Part shown: positions 33,493-44,629 of the stretch, piece by piece | Layout of the letters: each line of letters opens with the position of its first letter | How positions within the stretch are numbered: position 1 is the stretch's first letter | Source of the DNA: Triatoma infestans | Lineage: Eukaryota; Arthropoda; Insecta; Hemiptera; Reduviidae | NCBI GenBank assembly: GCA_011037195.1 | Contig: JAAEAF010000658.1 | Span: 62,001-126,000, forward strand | Length of the DNA stretch: 64,000 nucleotides | Direction of reading: 5' to 3' | Notes under the pieces: generated by a model | Told to the model about the DNA's origin: nothing | Database searches by the model: none | The model's input: the letters and a program-made list of their open reading frames with translations, nothing else | Position numbers and translations under genes: made by a program

Positions 33493-34181
33493 TCAAAACC
33501 TAGTATAGGAAGCCCCCCTTTTCACGAGGTCCAGAACCTTTCCCACTAGTCCTTCTTGGAGTACGATTTCCTTCGGTCTCAACGTGCCGAAGATTTCGTA
33601 CCGGCAATCTGCCGATTGCAACGCAATCAAACAACAGGTGAGAGGCCGTCTCCTCCTACTCCTCCTCCTCACACAGTCTACACAAGGACTCCGAATCAAC
33701 CAAACCCACCTTGTGCAGATGTTTCTTGAACCTACCATGCCCCGTAAACAGGCCTGTTATCAGACAGATCTGATACCTGCTTAAACCCAGGGTCTCTCTG
33801 GTTCTTCTTCTATTACACAGCTCTGGCATGACCATTTTGCCGTGCCTTGCCCCAGTACTTAGCCTCCAGTGACAATTGTACTCACTCTCCGAGTCCATTC
33901 TCTCAGAAACGCCCTCGCCATACTTTTGGCTATACCCAGAACAGTTTGCGGCCCACAAAACGGAGTATTCGGTCCGACCCTGGCCAGTTGGTCGGCTAGT
34001 TCATTACCTTTAATCCCTTGGTGCCCCGGCACCATACAGCCGAACTTTATTGTGCCGGGATAACGCTTTCAGGGAGTCTCTACACTCCCTGATAAGGGAG
34101 GAGGTGATTCTAAATGCCCCTAGTGCTTTTAGTGCAGCCTGGCTGTCCGAGAAGATGCATATCTCCCTATACCTAGAATCA
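33493..34181 (-). pseudogene. LINE RNase H end and zinc-binding C terminus
   Basis: The minus strand first reads a piece of RNase H with the catalytic block FSDSQAALKAL. Two overlapping frames then give the C-terminal tail: GLSRYQICLITGLFTGHGRF, KKHLHKVGLVDSESLCRLCE, EEEE, and SHLLFDC-like sequence followed by RYEIFGTLRPKEIVL. The C-x2-C...H...C arrangement is typical of the tail of RNase H-bearing LINEs. A frameshift near 33656-33738 and loss of everything upstream of RNase H show it is dead. Confidence 0.75.
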
Positions 34182-34614
34182 ATATGCAATTTTTACCACC
34201 TAAATAATATTAATGTACATTGGAAGAAGCATTGATAGAATTCCAATTGAGATTTTTTTGGAATTTTCTCAATAACGGTTATAATGATTTTTTTTTATAC
34301 TCGGAGCTGCATAAATAGAAACGTATCACTTTTATTTGAAATATTTTTGAGAAAACATGGTTTTTTAGATGGTTGTGAGGAATCTGAGACGTTAAAATTC
34401 AAATATGTTTGTTCATTATTCGCTCTGTTCATTATTGGCTCTCTACAGTGTAATCCATATTTTAGCGGTCTCTATTGGCAGGTTGGCTTGTCCCTCCCAC
34501 CGCCACCCGTATATTTATGTGAAAATATGAGCTAAATTTAAAGAAAATTTTTCAATTTATATAATATAACTGGATTAAGAGAAATAAGAGAAAATCGTGT
34601 TCACATCTGATTTA

Positions 34615-35278
34615 TTTCCTGTGCAGAGGATCTCAAGCGGACTATACGTATTTCCGGTGATATCTCAAAAAATTTGGCACGACCATAAAATTTCCGCTTA
34701 CAATAGTAATACTTAACATAATTGAATGGGTATGCATTTTGGGCGCGTGTGTGTTTTGTCTGAATGTATGTGTATCACATGTGTGTGAATAGCATAATTA
34801 AAAAGTGTTAAATCACAGGAAGTTCTCGCTTGTTATTCCGTTTGAATGTTTATCGGAAGTTCCGACAGGAAGGTAAACAGTCGAAATTTCTTAACCGGAA
34901 GTACTATTTTACTGTGTGAATTTTACAGCTGTTTTTTTTTTTGCTAATTTCTTGGAAAAATTTCTTAATTTTTTTATACTTTTAAGTGCTGCATACTAAA
35001 ACAGGTCTGTGAATTTTATTTGAAAAATTATTCTTGAAAATCCGATTTTTGAACGGTTTTGGAGAGGAATGACGTCAGGTTTTTTCACTAAAGTAGCATT
35101 TCAATATATATATTATTGTAAGATCCTATCCAATATAAAATTTTAAGGAGAATGAAATATTTTGCCAAAATAGCGTAAAAAATACGGTTGCTAGGAAAAT
35201 ACGATTATACAGATTATCAAATAGAATTACGTGATTTGCTATAAGAGAAAATCATGTGAATGAATCACAGTTGATTAT
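34615..35278 (-). repeat. family A fragments
   Basis: A short forward end piece (CTCAAGCGGACTATACG, TTTGGCACGACC) is followed from 34720 by a reverse copy. That copy has GTGTGTGAATAGCATAATTA and TTAACCGGAAGTACTATTTT, and ends ATAAGAGAAAATCATGTGAA. Confidence 0.55.
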
Positions 35279-35279
35279 T

Positions 35280-35750
35280 TTTTGGTAGAAAAACATTAAT
35301 TTTCTCCAATCACTTTATTCAATCTTTAATTCTATTACAAAAACAAAATTTTGATAAAAGTTAACTAAGTGCTTTCCACAAGACTTTATGTTGAAGAATT
35401 TATAATTAAGCTCTCTGGGATATTATTTATGAAGTTGTGGCACGTGTGTTTTATCTCCTTTCTGAACTTATAAAATATTCTATTGAAAATGACGGCCATA
35501 GCTATGGAATTCAAATAACACTGAATTATTGAATGCGTTAACTTTAAAAAGTTTGAAATCTTTATTATTCACTGATTGATGAATTTTTGTGAATATCTTA
35601 AGAAAGTAAAAAAAATGTTGTTTTTTTTAAATTTTGGCAAAAATTATTTAGTTGAAAATGTTTTGATAAAATAAAGGAAATTATTTTTTTCCCTACATGA
35701 CTAATTATTATCGAAATTCTAAAATAGCTGATTAATATACATATTTATAT
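35280..35750. other. no recognised gene
   Basis: This is AT-rich sequence between repeats. I saw nothing to annotate. Confidence 0.35.
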
Positions 35751-35792
35751 TTTTACTTTCTATTATTCATATTAGAAGGAAGTATTGCGATC

Positions 35793-36300
35793 GAAAGACT
35801 GCCTCTGCCCTGGCATACTTTCCCACCATCGCAGACGCTGGTCTTCTATCCATTCCTTGATAGGAGCGTAAATGAGGCTCCTGGGCAACCCTCAGAAGGG
35901 CTCGGGGCCTATAAAGGTATCCTTCGAGCCCTCCCGCGCCAGGGAGTTCGCCCTTTCCTTTCCAAGTAACCCCGCATGCATGGCCCGGCACCCAGGCGAA
36001 TGTCAGCTTATTCCGAACACCCACCTCGGTTAGGGCAGATAGGCACTCCCACACCAGACTTGAGACTATTTGGTATGAGGAAAGTGCCTTCAGGGCTGCC
36101 TGACTATCGGAGTATATGGCCACTCTTCTACCCACTAACCTTTGCCTTATAATCTCCTTAGCGCAAAGTTGTAACGCCACAACTTCGGCCTGAAAGACCG
36201 TACCGTACTTCCCTAGGCTGGCCTTAATCTTAATTTTAGACTCCCGCTCCGATCCCAGTCGGAGTTTTAGAGCCGGCTGTATACCAGACCGAGTTAGTGC
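35793..36300 (-). pseudogene. LINE RNase H fragment
   Basis: The minus strand reads VWYTAGSKTPTGIGAGV, then shifts frame into KIKASLGKYGTVFQAEVVAL, CAKEIIRQRLVGRRVAIYSD, SQAALKALSSYQIVSSLVWE and KLTFAWVPGHA. These are the successive RNase H blocks. The first catalytic Asp of Y-T-D-G-S is changed to Ala, and one frameshift separates it from the rest. The left end abuts the first 38 bases of a family A copy (35755-35792) at an abrupt junction without a poly(A) tail, so the 3' end is lost. Confidence 0.75.
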
Positions 36301-36310
36301 TTGGTGCATA

Positions 36311-36957
36311 AATAGATTGTAGATTGTTGAAGGGGATTATTGCACTGCGACCTGAAAGATATATTGTGCCCCCCGGAGCCTTCTCCAATGCACAGCCTGC
36401 CTCCAAGCAGCGTTCTTTAGCTATAGACAACCCTGCTCATCACCGGGCAGTGAGATGTAGAGAGGCTCCTAGGAAGAAAAAAATCTAATGGCAGCGTGCT
36501 GGATTCAAACCCGGGACTTCTGCGTTGCTACTCCAGCACGCTACCATTGAGCTAATCCCTTCCTTCTCCCTTCGCTTTCGCCAATTAACTAGGGGCGGAG
36601 GCCCTAGTTTGTGTACTTCTTTTTTTTTTAATTCCTTTATTCCACATGCTCCATACACATATTATATGTGTTTGCTTACAATAATAATTTACACATAATA
36701 ACATAAAATTCTAATAATTTTACTTAGATATAAATATAATTATAAATTAATAGTTCGAAAAGTTAATTAAAGTGGTAAATTACTATTTATTTGCACAAAT
36801 GTGTACTGTGTTTGTCTTTGTCTATAAAATGAAGAGTGTATGTAGTTTAAGTGTATTGTATACTGATGTGATGAAGTGCATGGAGTACTGAGCTATGGTA
36901 ACCCTTGGGGTCGCTACTTCCCAAGTAATTGCATGCAACAGATACCCCTTGCTGGCA
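36311..36957 (-). mobile_element. tRNA-headed SINE, second full copy, with nested insertion
   Basis: TTGGTGCATA occurs at both borders (36301-36310 and 36958-36967). On the minus strand the head has an A box (TTAGCTCAATGGTAGCGTGC) and a B box (GTCCCGGGTTTGAATCC). The body matches the 12.8-kb copy throughout, including about 180 bp upstream of the head. A 182-bp insertion at 36618-36799 splits that upstream part. Confidence 0.75.
36618..36799 (-). mobile_element. polyadenylated insertion inside the SINE
   Basis: The insertion is bordered by TGTGTACT on both sides (36610-36617 and 36800-36807); the 13.1-kb SINE copy has this site once and uninterrupted. On the minus strand it ends GGAATAAAGGAATT followed by a run of A, i.e. 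a polyadenylation signal and tail. It is the 3' end of some transcript copied into the genome. Confidence 0.65.
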
Positions 36958-36967
36958 TTGGTGCATA

Positions 36968-37745
36968 GACAAGAAGTATCATTTTTATTTGAAACATTTT
37001 GAAAAATTAACACTCAAGTGTCATACCCAAAGTGTCCATTCAAGTATAACCCTACAACCACTATTTATGGCCAACCCAACTAAATGTTTCTAAATATTGC
37101 GATTTTAAAAAATTTAATGAAATTGTATTAATTGAAGTAAGAGAAAGTCGTGTGAGTGTTTCACACCAGATTTTTTTTTTTTACTTTCTCGTAAGAGGAA
37201 GTATTGTAATCGTGTCAAATTTTCGATATTGAGTTTTCACTGGAAATACACGTTTTGAGATCTCCTGAGTTCAAAAAAGTGGTTTTTAGAAAAGTGTGTG
37301 AGTGTGTGTGTGTGTATGTATAAGCTCAAAAACAAAAAGTCGTAAAAAGTCCAATCTTGACATTCCGTTTCTCATTTTAACATTCTCACTCTTTTTTATT
37401 GAAAGTGACAAATCCGGCATTAAGTCATCTGTCTGAATTCCTCAACCGGAAGTTTCAGTTTAATGAATGGAATTTTTTACTTTTATTTGCGATTTTCTCG
37501 AAAATAGCTACAACGATATTCTTTAAACTTACTATTTATAATATATATATATATAAAATTTGTACGTACAAAATATATATATACAAAATATATATAAAAA
37601 TTTCTCTAAGAAAATCCATTTTAACGCGGTTTTGGGGGGAAAGGAGAGGTAATGTTTTTTTATAAAGTGCTAATTTAGTTTATTATACCATTCCTTCATT
37701 TAAATGATATTTATTAGAATTGAATATGTTGCAAAAATTTTGAAA
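36968..37745 (-). repeat. family A repeat, two reverse copies
   Basis: The first is the tail end of a reverse copy finishing GTAAGAGAAAGTCGTGTGAG, GTGTTTCACACCAGA at 37170. The second starts at 37193 (ACTTTCTCGTAAGAGGAAGT) and runs through CAACCGGAAGTTTCAGTTTA until about 37745. It has a TATATATA microsatellite near 37540-37600. Confidence 0.65.
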
Positions 37746-37799
37746 AAAAAAGAAGCTTGTATTGACTGAAGTGTGATATTTATAAAATATCCACAAAAA

Positions 37800-38799
37800 T
37801 CTGGTGTGAAACACTCACAGAACTTTCTCTTACTCCTGTTCTCAAAATTATAATTGACAAATGTTATAGTTTGTGTACCAAATATAACGAAATTCATCGA
37901 AAACTGAAAAACTGTTCAGAAAAAGCGCACTTTCAGCTTACTAATTTCCTTGAAACTCGGAATTTTATCAATCTATTTATTTCTAATTAATTTTCTTTGG
38001 ATGATAGAATTGTATAATCAATTATGATAGCACTTTAGAGAAAAACGTAACCCCATGCCTCCCCTAAAAGTGCCGTTAAATGAATTTTTCCAGAGAAATG
38101 TTACAAATAAAAGTTGTAGAACTTTATATTATGTTTAGTTTACATACGAAGTTTCAAGAAAATCATCGGTGTCATTTTTGAGAAAATCGCTAAAAAGTTA
38201 AGAAAATCATTTAGTAAAGTGTTAAAACAAACGCACTTCCGGTTATCCGATTTTTTCAAACTTGGAATTTCAACAACATATTTAATTCTAATTAACATTA
38301 TTTAGATAACAGAATTGTCTAATAAACTGAAATAGCAGTTAAGATGAAAACCTAACCCCACTCCTTCCCCAGAAGTGCCCTTAAATGAATTTTCCCGGAG
38401 AAATGTTTCAAATAAAAGTTGTAGCTGTTTGTATTTGTAGTTGATATACTTAATTTAAACAAAACCGTCGGAGGCTTTTTTGTGAAAATCGCAAAAACGT
38501 AAAAAAAAAAAACTAGTAAAGTGGTACTTCCGGTTGCGGAATTTTGACAGATAACGCAGCGTCAGATCCCATGGTGATACCTAAACGTAATATCAAGTTT
38601 CAACTTTCTACGGTTTTTCGTTTTTGAGCTATGCTGTTCACATACACATACACACACACGCGCGCACACACACACCATTTGCTAAAAAAAACACTTTTTT
38701 GGACTCAGGGGAGTCCAAAACAGATATTTCCGGTGAAAACTCGATATCGAAAATTTGACATGATTACAATACTTCCTCTTACTAGGAGTAAGAGAAAGT
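37800..38799 (+). repeat. family A repeat, full-length forward copy
   Basis: It is exactly about 1 kb, starting TCTGGTGTGAAACACTCACA and ending CTTCCTCTTACTAGGAGTAA then GAGAAAGT. It holds two internal units, the ACTTCCGGTT boxes and a CA/CG tract near 38641-38675. It is the best match to the 19.4-kb copy. Confidence 0.85.
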
Positions 38800-39169
38800 A
38801 AAAACTCAGAGCGACGCTACCCGAGTGGTAAACACACCAACCCAACACTACTTACATCATTCTCACCGTCAGGGAGAAGATGGCGAGGCCATTCGTCTCT
38901 TTTGAGACGTCTAGAATGTGAATCTAGGTGTTTTTGAAACAGTTTTCTGAGCAACTTGGGTGTGAGGAAGTGATATTAAGATCTATATAAATAATTTCAC
39001 TGAAGTCATAGAATGGAGTGTTAACTCTATAAAGATGAATTTGGGATTGTAAGGTTTGGATTTTTTTGAAGATGTGAACGTTTGTTGAATCCCATAGTTG
39101 AATGTCGTGAAACCAGTTAGGTTTCAATGCTGTAATGTAAATTAGTCTTTTGCGGTCCAGATAGATTTA

Positions 39170-39400
39170 AATATCAGAGAAATTTTCCGTGGTAGCCTGC
39201 TTCATTTTGTGGTCATCGACCGTTTCGTGCCGTTCGCCCATCTTCACAATGCGTATGTCATACAGTGTGATAACACAGACTTGCACAGAGCAAATTCAGT
39301 TTATACACTTAGTGAGAGTCTATACACTCTAAGACGGAAAATGTCTCTGATGCTTTTCAGTCCTGTGGAACCAAACACCACAACAACTAGATCTAAATAT
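39170..39400. mobile_element. foldback element F1, degenerate copy
   Basis: The left arm reads TTTTCCGTGGTAGCCTGCTT and GTGGTCATCGACC. The right arm is cut down to ACGGAAAATGTCTCTGATGC. An outer extension GGTTCCACAGG/CACCAC-type lies on the right, the opposite side from the 46.3-kb copy. The hammerhead-like region is mutated in core and stem III. Confidence 0.65.
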
Positions 39401-39409
39401 GTTGTCTAG

Positions 39410-40080
39410 GAGTATTTTAAGTTGTTAAAAACATCCATCTGTTGAGTTCGGCCCTCTTAAGTTGTGAATGAGAATTCTAGATTAGTTTTTTAGTTCCATA
39501 TAAGTCCAAGATAGCGGATTAAGTTGACTGTTGAGGAAAAGTCAGTCGTGTGAATTCACAAATATTTTTTGTTTCCTTATTATTATTATTATTGTTATTT
39601 ACAAGATAAGCATATGAAATTAATTGATTGATTGCACAGATATGACCATATTTTTAATTTCTTTAGTAGTTTACTTATTACCAAAATAATAATTCTAGTT
39701 ACCTTGATTAATAAATTAATAATAGGTGTTAATTTAGAGAGTTTTGCACGTGTCTAAACTATTATTGGTAATCTAGTTGTTAACTTTACAGCACCATTAA
39801 ATAAGTTGTAACTTTCTCACTTTCTCACTCTCTCTCTATCCTTTATTTTCTCATAAAATAATTAACATCTAGTCGAGTTTAAAAGTTCCTTCAGATGTTG
39901 TAGTAGCTAACTAGAAAGTCTGGAAGGCGCCAGACGTTTATATACTTCCTTCAACTTATTTCTCCTTAATACTTACACTTTAGAACTAAAAGTTTAAGGG
40001 TATTAACAAGAATTTAAGTGGATAATTGTCAGTATAGGAAACGTTAATAGTGAACAACGGATATATACTTTCTCTTGATT
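39410..40080. other. no recognised gene
   Basis: This is AT-rich unique-looking DNA. I saw no coding motifs or family members. Confidence 0.35.
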
Positions 40081-40099
40081 TTTATTTCTTCTAATTTTT

Positions 40100-40500
40100 T
40101 ACTTTCTCTTATTATTTATAAGAGAAAATAATGCGATCGTGTTCAAATTTTAGAAATTCAATTAACAAAATATGTCTCAAAAACTAAACAAAAAAATCAC
40201 AAGAAGTTCAAACTTGATATTTCTTTTTAAGACGTACCAAACACTGTATTAAACATGTATGGTTCGGTCGAAATCCATCTATCAGATATGCTACGTAACT
40301 GAATTTTTTTTTCTTTAATTTTTCATGATTTCATACAAAATAACTTCAAAGATTTTCTGTGAACTTTTTATATTATCTACACACACATGGGTCACTTATA
40401 TGTCTTAAAATATTTTCCCCAGGAATATTCTGGGGGGAAAGATGAAATGCTAAACTTTCCTTCTAAAGTGCTACTTCTATCAGTGTTGCTCAGGCGACAC
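40100..40500 (-). repeat. family A repeat, diverged reverse copy
   Basis: It begins ACTTTCTCTTATTATTTATA, then AATGCGATCGTGTTCAAATT and GTTCAAACTTGATATTTC. It is heavily diverged after about 40300. Confidence 0.5.
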
Positions 40501-40825
40501 TACACTGCAGAAGTGCATTATGATTTGGGCGAAAAATGTCGTTTATAACAAACTACTGGCACGGTCTCAAACCCAAAACCTAAGTGTTTTACATGAGAAT
40601 GACCGTGGAAGACTAAAACATCAGTGAATAAAATTCAAAGTTTTAAGGAAATTATCAATTTTTTTTATATCTAGATAATTGTAAAAAAAAGTAAAGTAAT
40701 GTAATGCCTAATTTTTCAGGCGGGCTTAAAGTCCAACCACCAAATCAGATGTCATGGACGAGGGACGGGCGGAAGCATCTACTTTACTATTCATATTTTT
40801 TAAATGAATATAAAATTTAGCAGCT

Positions 40826-40866
40826 ATAGGCGGGACTCGAACTGGGAACCTCCCAGTTACAATTCC
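40826..40866 (-). other. isolated B-box-like sequence
   Basis: The minus strand reads GGTTCCCAGTTCGAGTCCCG, close to a tRNA B box. No acceptor stem or convincing A box was found. It may be the head of another SINE cut by the LTR mini-element next to it. Confidence 0.35.
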
Positions 40867-40876
40867 ATGCTCATAT

Positions 40877-42115
40877 AATGGGATTGTTGAAGGCGAGAAA
40901 CTGGTCTTGTTAGAATGAATTAACAGAATATGGTTAGCACTGTACAATATGATAAGTGATACTGGCTGCCTGGACTTTACACTTGAAATGATAAAGAATG
41001 ATAGAGTGGTGAAGGGTAATGACACGTAGTGATTGGCTGTATGAACTCAGTAGTATGAACTGTTCTCGTTCTGTTTCCCTTCGCTGAATTTATGTGGTTT
41101 CTCTCACTCTAGTCCGAGAGAGTGGTCCTGTCATTTTGTCTCTAAAATGTGGTAAACAGATTCAAAAAAGAAAAAAACACCCATAGTTCTTTTACAACAG
41201 ATAACCAGCCTACATCAGAATCCAAATGAAACTCTCGAGGTCTTTTCCGATCGTATTAAACATATATCTACTTCATTACTTTTTAAAGCACAAGAGAATC
41301 CATTGCTAACCTTGCAAAATTTGGTAGATAAATTAGCAACTGACGCCTTTATCAAATCTTTACCGAATTCAATAAGTCGCAGGTTCAAATCAAACTCCCT
41401 GAAACCCTTGATGAGGCGCAAGCCTATGCAACAGCCCTTAGGGATATACAGAATTCAGAACCGCAAGGTTCAATATTTGCGATAAAAAAAACAGATACGC
41501 CGCCGGCCGGTAGATTCCACAAAAAAAACGTCATCGCCTTGCAAACATTGTGCTGGTATGCACTGGCACAATGAATGCAAACAGAAATTTCAAGTAGTAA
41601 CATTTCGACGAAGCGAAACATAGTTTCAAAACCACCGTCGCCGTGCAAATTCTGTGAGGTGACCATTGGAATCACGACTGCAGTAATGAAAATCAAAATA
41701 AAACGCGCACTAATTTTGGCAAAAAGCCACAATATGAACCAAACTATCGCTCCTTCAAGCAAAGTAGCCCTTATATGAAAAAACAAAGTTATTATAGCAA
41801 TAATAATAATAAAAATAATAGTAGTAACAATAATATAATGGGGTTGTTGGAGGAGAGAAAATGGTCTGGTTAGAATGAATTAACAGAATATGGTTAACAC
41901 TGCGTAATATGATAAGTGACACTGACTGCCTGGACTTTACACTTGAAATAATAAATTATGGTAGAGTGGTGATAGTTAATGACACGTAATGATTGGCTGT
42001 ATGAACTCAGTAGTGTGAACTGTTCTCGTTCTGTCTCTCGTCGCTGTATTTATGTGGTTTCTTCCACTCTAGTCCGAGAGAGTGTCCTGTCATTTTGTCT
42101 CTCTTTCTCTGCTAC
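40877..42115 (+). mobile_element. LTR-gag-LTR mini-element
   Basis: Two direct repeats of about 270 bp (about 40877-41145 and 41836-42108) flank a gag-like region of about 690 bp with no pol. Both repeats begin TATAATGGG(A/G)TTGTTG. They share GAATTAACAGAATATGGTTA, GACTGCCTGGACTTTACACT-like sequence and TCTAGTCCGAGAGAGTG. The internal gag runs almost directly into the second repeat, so pol was lost by deletion. The left boundary is uncertain because both repeats share a few bases before TGTTG. Confidence 0.65.
41200..41820 (+). pseudogene. LTR-retrotransposon gag fragment with two zinc knuckles
   Basis: Pieces in shifting frames read NETLEVFSDRIKHISTSLLF, LQNLVDKLATDAFIKSLPNS and LPETLDEAQAYATALRDIQN, the helical end of a capsid domain. 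Two knuckle-like motifs follow, CKHCAGMHWHNEC and CKFC...DHWNHDC, each C-x2-C...H-x4-C. An Asn-rich tail is encoded by AAT repeats (41803-41830). It is probably Ty3/Gypsy-like, but this is not certain. Several frameshifts make it non-functional. The minus-strand frame 41424-41786 is a shadow. Confidence 0.6.
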
Positions 42116-42119
42116 GAAT

Positions 42120-42840
42120 ACTCTCTTTGGATACTATTACACTCATAACAACTACACCAATACCCGCCCAAGAGAAATACGTGTGAATATTACACTCCAG
42201 ATTTTTTTTCCCCAACTCTAAGGATATTAGTGGGTTCGTATACGGCTAAAACAGGTTCTTAGCTCAATATGTACACGTGTATTGTGCATAATGTACTTGT
42301 AGCTGGTTATATCGTCCAATGTGGAATATTATAACCTACCGTGTATTGTTATAAGCCAGAATGTGAACCAACTCACCACAATGTTTAACTTTGGTCTCTT
42401 TTACTAAACTTTTCTTTTTTTTCCTCAACAGTTTTCCACCATATACTCTACTACACTCACACCAACATTGCCATACTATCTTTCTGGCTAAAGTGTGTGG
42501 TAAAAGAGGTCATACTCTGTAACCACCACATATCTCCCTACCAGTATACTCTCTTGATCTTACCCCCACTCCTCTTCTACAAACAAACTAAACTCCTCCG
42601 TGGGGAAATTATCCTTGGACTTGCTATCTCTCCTCTATTCGGCTGTAACACTCCTTTTCACTACCTGTGTCTTCTTCTTCAATATCTTCTTCTCTATGGA
42701 GACGGATATGTTTCTCATTTATGGTTTTTTTTTTGTCTTGACATTCATTCCACCAACAGCCGTTGTCTAATCAATAATAATAAAAACAAAAATATGAATA
42801 GATAAATACTTGTTTCACATGTTATTAAACATGCTCAAAA
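42120..42840. other. no recognised gene
   Basis: This stretch follows the LTR mini-element. The plus-strand frame 42497-42805 has hydrophobic stretches but no recognisable domain or splice context. Confidence 0.35.
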
Positions 42841-42847
42841 AATAAAG

Positions 42848-42878
42848 TGTGAAACATTCACCCGACATTTTCTTGATA
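42848..42878 (+). repeat. family A start fragment
   Basis: AAGTGTGAAACATTCACCCG followed by ACATTTTCTTGATAT is a diverged, isolated outer end of family A in forward orientation. Confidence 0.4.
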
Positions 42879-42889
42879 TATTTTTTACA

Positions 42890-44170
42890 AATCTAATTAA
42901 CAAAGTATTTTTGTTACCTCAGAATTTTTATTATTAATCATTAAGTTGGACTTGCATTAAGACAAAAATATTGTGAATACACTGTTATGTTCTATGACAG
43001 TGTAAAAATAAAAAAGTAACTAATTTTCATATTTTTATTTTATTTCATATTTCAATTCAACAAAATATTTTCATTTTTATATTAGTTACAGACATTAGTC
43101 ACAGTAAAAATTGTAGGTATATATTGCCTGATTTATACAATTGCTTAATATATCAAATCAAATCCATGTATGATGATGGAATGGATGTGAAAAAATAAAC
43201 ATTAATTTGTTATCAAAATCGGAGAATCAGATATAAAAGAATAGGAACGTATACCAGTTTAGGAGCTCACTTTAATGTGTTTGTTTAATGAATTATGCAC
43301 TGTAGTCTTACAATATTAATTTTGTCTTACAATATTTTTGTCTCACAATTATTGTAGGTATAATTCATATATATACCATGAGATCTATAAAATGTAGGAA
43401 GTTGGAGGTTTACAGTGGGCGTCGCGCTGGATAATTTTATATATATATATATATGTATATATAAAAACGTTTCTTTGTTTCAGTATAGAGATGTGTATAT
43501 TTTCTTATATTTTTATTAACTTTTTTAAAATAAGAGTGGCAGTTACTGATGCGTTGAAGTTGAACGAACTTACCTGATCTTACTCGAAGTTTTTTGCACA
43601 TTCTACATTGCACTATAACGAACGGCGTTACTCGTATTCGTTATTTTTTGAGATGTGATGTGCCTGTGCCAATGTGCGGATTTTTATATATTATATTTAT
43701 ATTTTATATATTATTTTTATAATTATAAAAATTTGATGTTGGTATTGGTACTTAAAACATCACTAAGATATATGACCTAGCAAAGAATCGATGCTAACTC
43801 AATGATATTTCCTTTGAACCGAAACACTTTATTTAGATAATAAAAATTTCCATTAAGTTAACCACTTAATTTTCGAACTCAAGCGGTACTACTCTTTTTT
43901 GCACAGTTCTTCTCTGGGTTCACAGTGACCGATTTATTGTTAATTTTAACACATTTAATTGTAGGGGAGGGATGTAATTTTACCTGGCTTCTGGCTTACA
44001 TCTTAGCTATAATTCTATCTAGCCAAGCTGCTAATAATGATAGGTAATTATGTAAAAAATGATAGGTAAATTTAAAAAAAAAAAAAAATATTGAACTCCC
44101 ACATATCCAAATCAGGAGCCGCCACTGGTCTATGATCTAAGTCTCTTCAACTTAACAAAGCTAACCAGAC
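42890..44170. other. no recognised gene; AT microsatellite
   Basis: This AT-rich stretch has an AT dinucleotide run at about 43437-43463. No coding region was supported. Confidence 0.4.
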
Positions 44171-44179
44171 GCCTATATT

Positions 44180-44620
44180 TCAGACTAACTCACAGTGCTA
44201 AATCTGAAAAATCAAGAGTTTTCGCGGCCTCAATGTTTCATATAAAAGTGATAAGTTAATAACTGAGCAAGTTTGAAGCAAATTGATAAAGTATGGTAGA
44301 GTGGTGAAGAAAAAAGACACGTACTGATTGGCTGTATGAACTCAGTAGTATGAACTGTTCTCGTTCTGTCTCCCGTCGCTGTTTATTTGGTTTCTCCCAC
44401 TCTAGTCCGAGAGAGTGGTCCTGTCATTTCGTCTCTAAAATCTGGTAAGCAGATTCAGAAGAAAAACACCCATATTTCTTTTCACAACAGATAACCAGCC
44501 TACATCAGAATCCAAATGAAACTCTCGAGAAAATTAGAGAAAACTCAGCAATCGATTCTGTAAAATCGCATTTATTTAGAAATATGTTTCTAATTAAAAG
44601 ATAAAATATAATTATTTAAA
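44180..44620 (+). repeat. family A copy carrying an LTR/leader fragment
   Basis: Family A sequence (TAAATCTGAAAAATCAAGAG ... AAGCAAATTGATAA) is broken at about 44287 and resumes at 44530 with AGAAAATTAGAGAAAACTCA. Between them lies a third copy of the 41-kb LTR mini-element's LTR end, leader and first gag codons (GATTGGCTGTATGAACTCAG ... AAATGAAACTCTCGAG). It shares the same LTR-to-gag junction as the 41-kb element. Confidence 0.6.
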
Positions 44621-44629
44621 AAAAAAAAA

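Larger units (their letters stand above)
33411..34181 (-). mobile_element. 5'-truncated LINE with ~18-bp target duplication
   Basis: The flanks are ATATGATTTTTACCATCT (33393-33410) and ATATGCAATTTTTACCACCT (34182-34201), an aged target duplication inside family A. On the minus strand the element ends in short ATTCTA repeats after a C run. Between the pol stop and this tail lies a tRNA-like stretch with a B box (GGGTTCGAGCC). Confidence 0.75.
32916..34610 (-). repeat. family A repeat, reverse copy interrupted by a LINE
   Basis: It begins ACTTTCTCTTAAGAAGAGGA and continues to 33410, then resumes at 34202 with AAATAATATTAATGTACATT. It ends AGAGAAAATCGTGTTCACAT near 34610. The 0.77-kb gap is the LINE insertion described separately. 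Confidence 0.7.

Noticed and set aside
38812..38905. CTACCCGAGTGGTAAACACA, like the D-arm of a tRNA
   Set aside because: No B box follows within the expected distance; too weak to call a SINE or tRNA.
40826..40866. Possible tRNA gene on the minus strand
   Set aside because: Only a B-box-like stretch is present; no acceptor stem or A box at the right distance.
42497..42805. 102-residue plus-strand hydrophobic frame
   Set aside because: It is AT-driven Leu/Phe/Tyr-rich sequence without domain, splice or promoter context.
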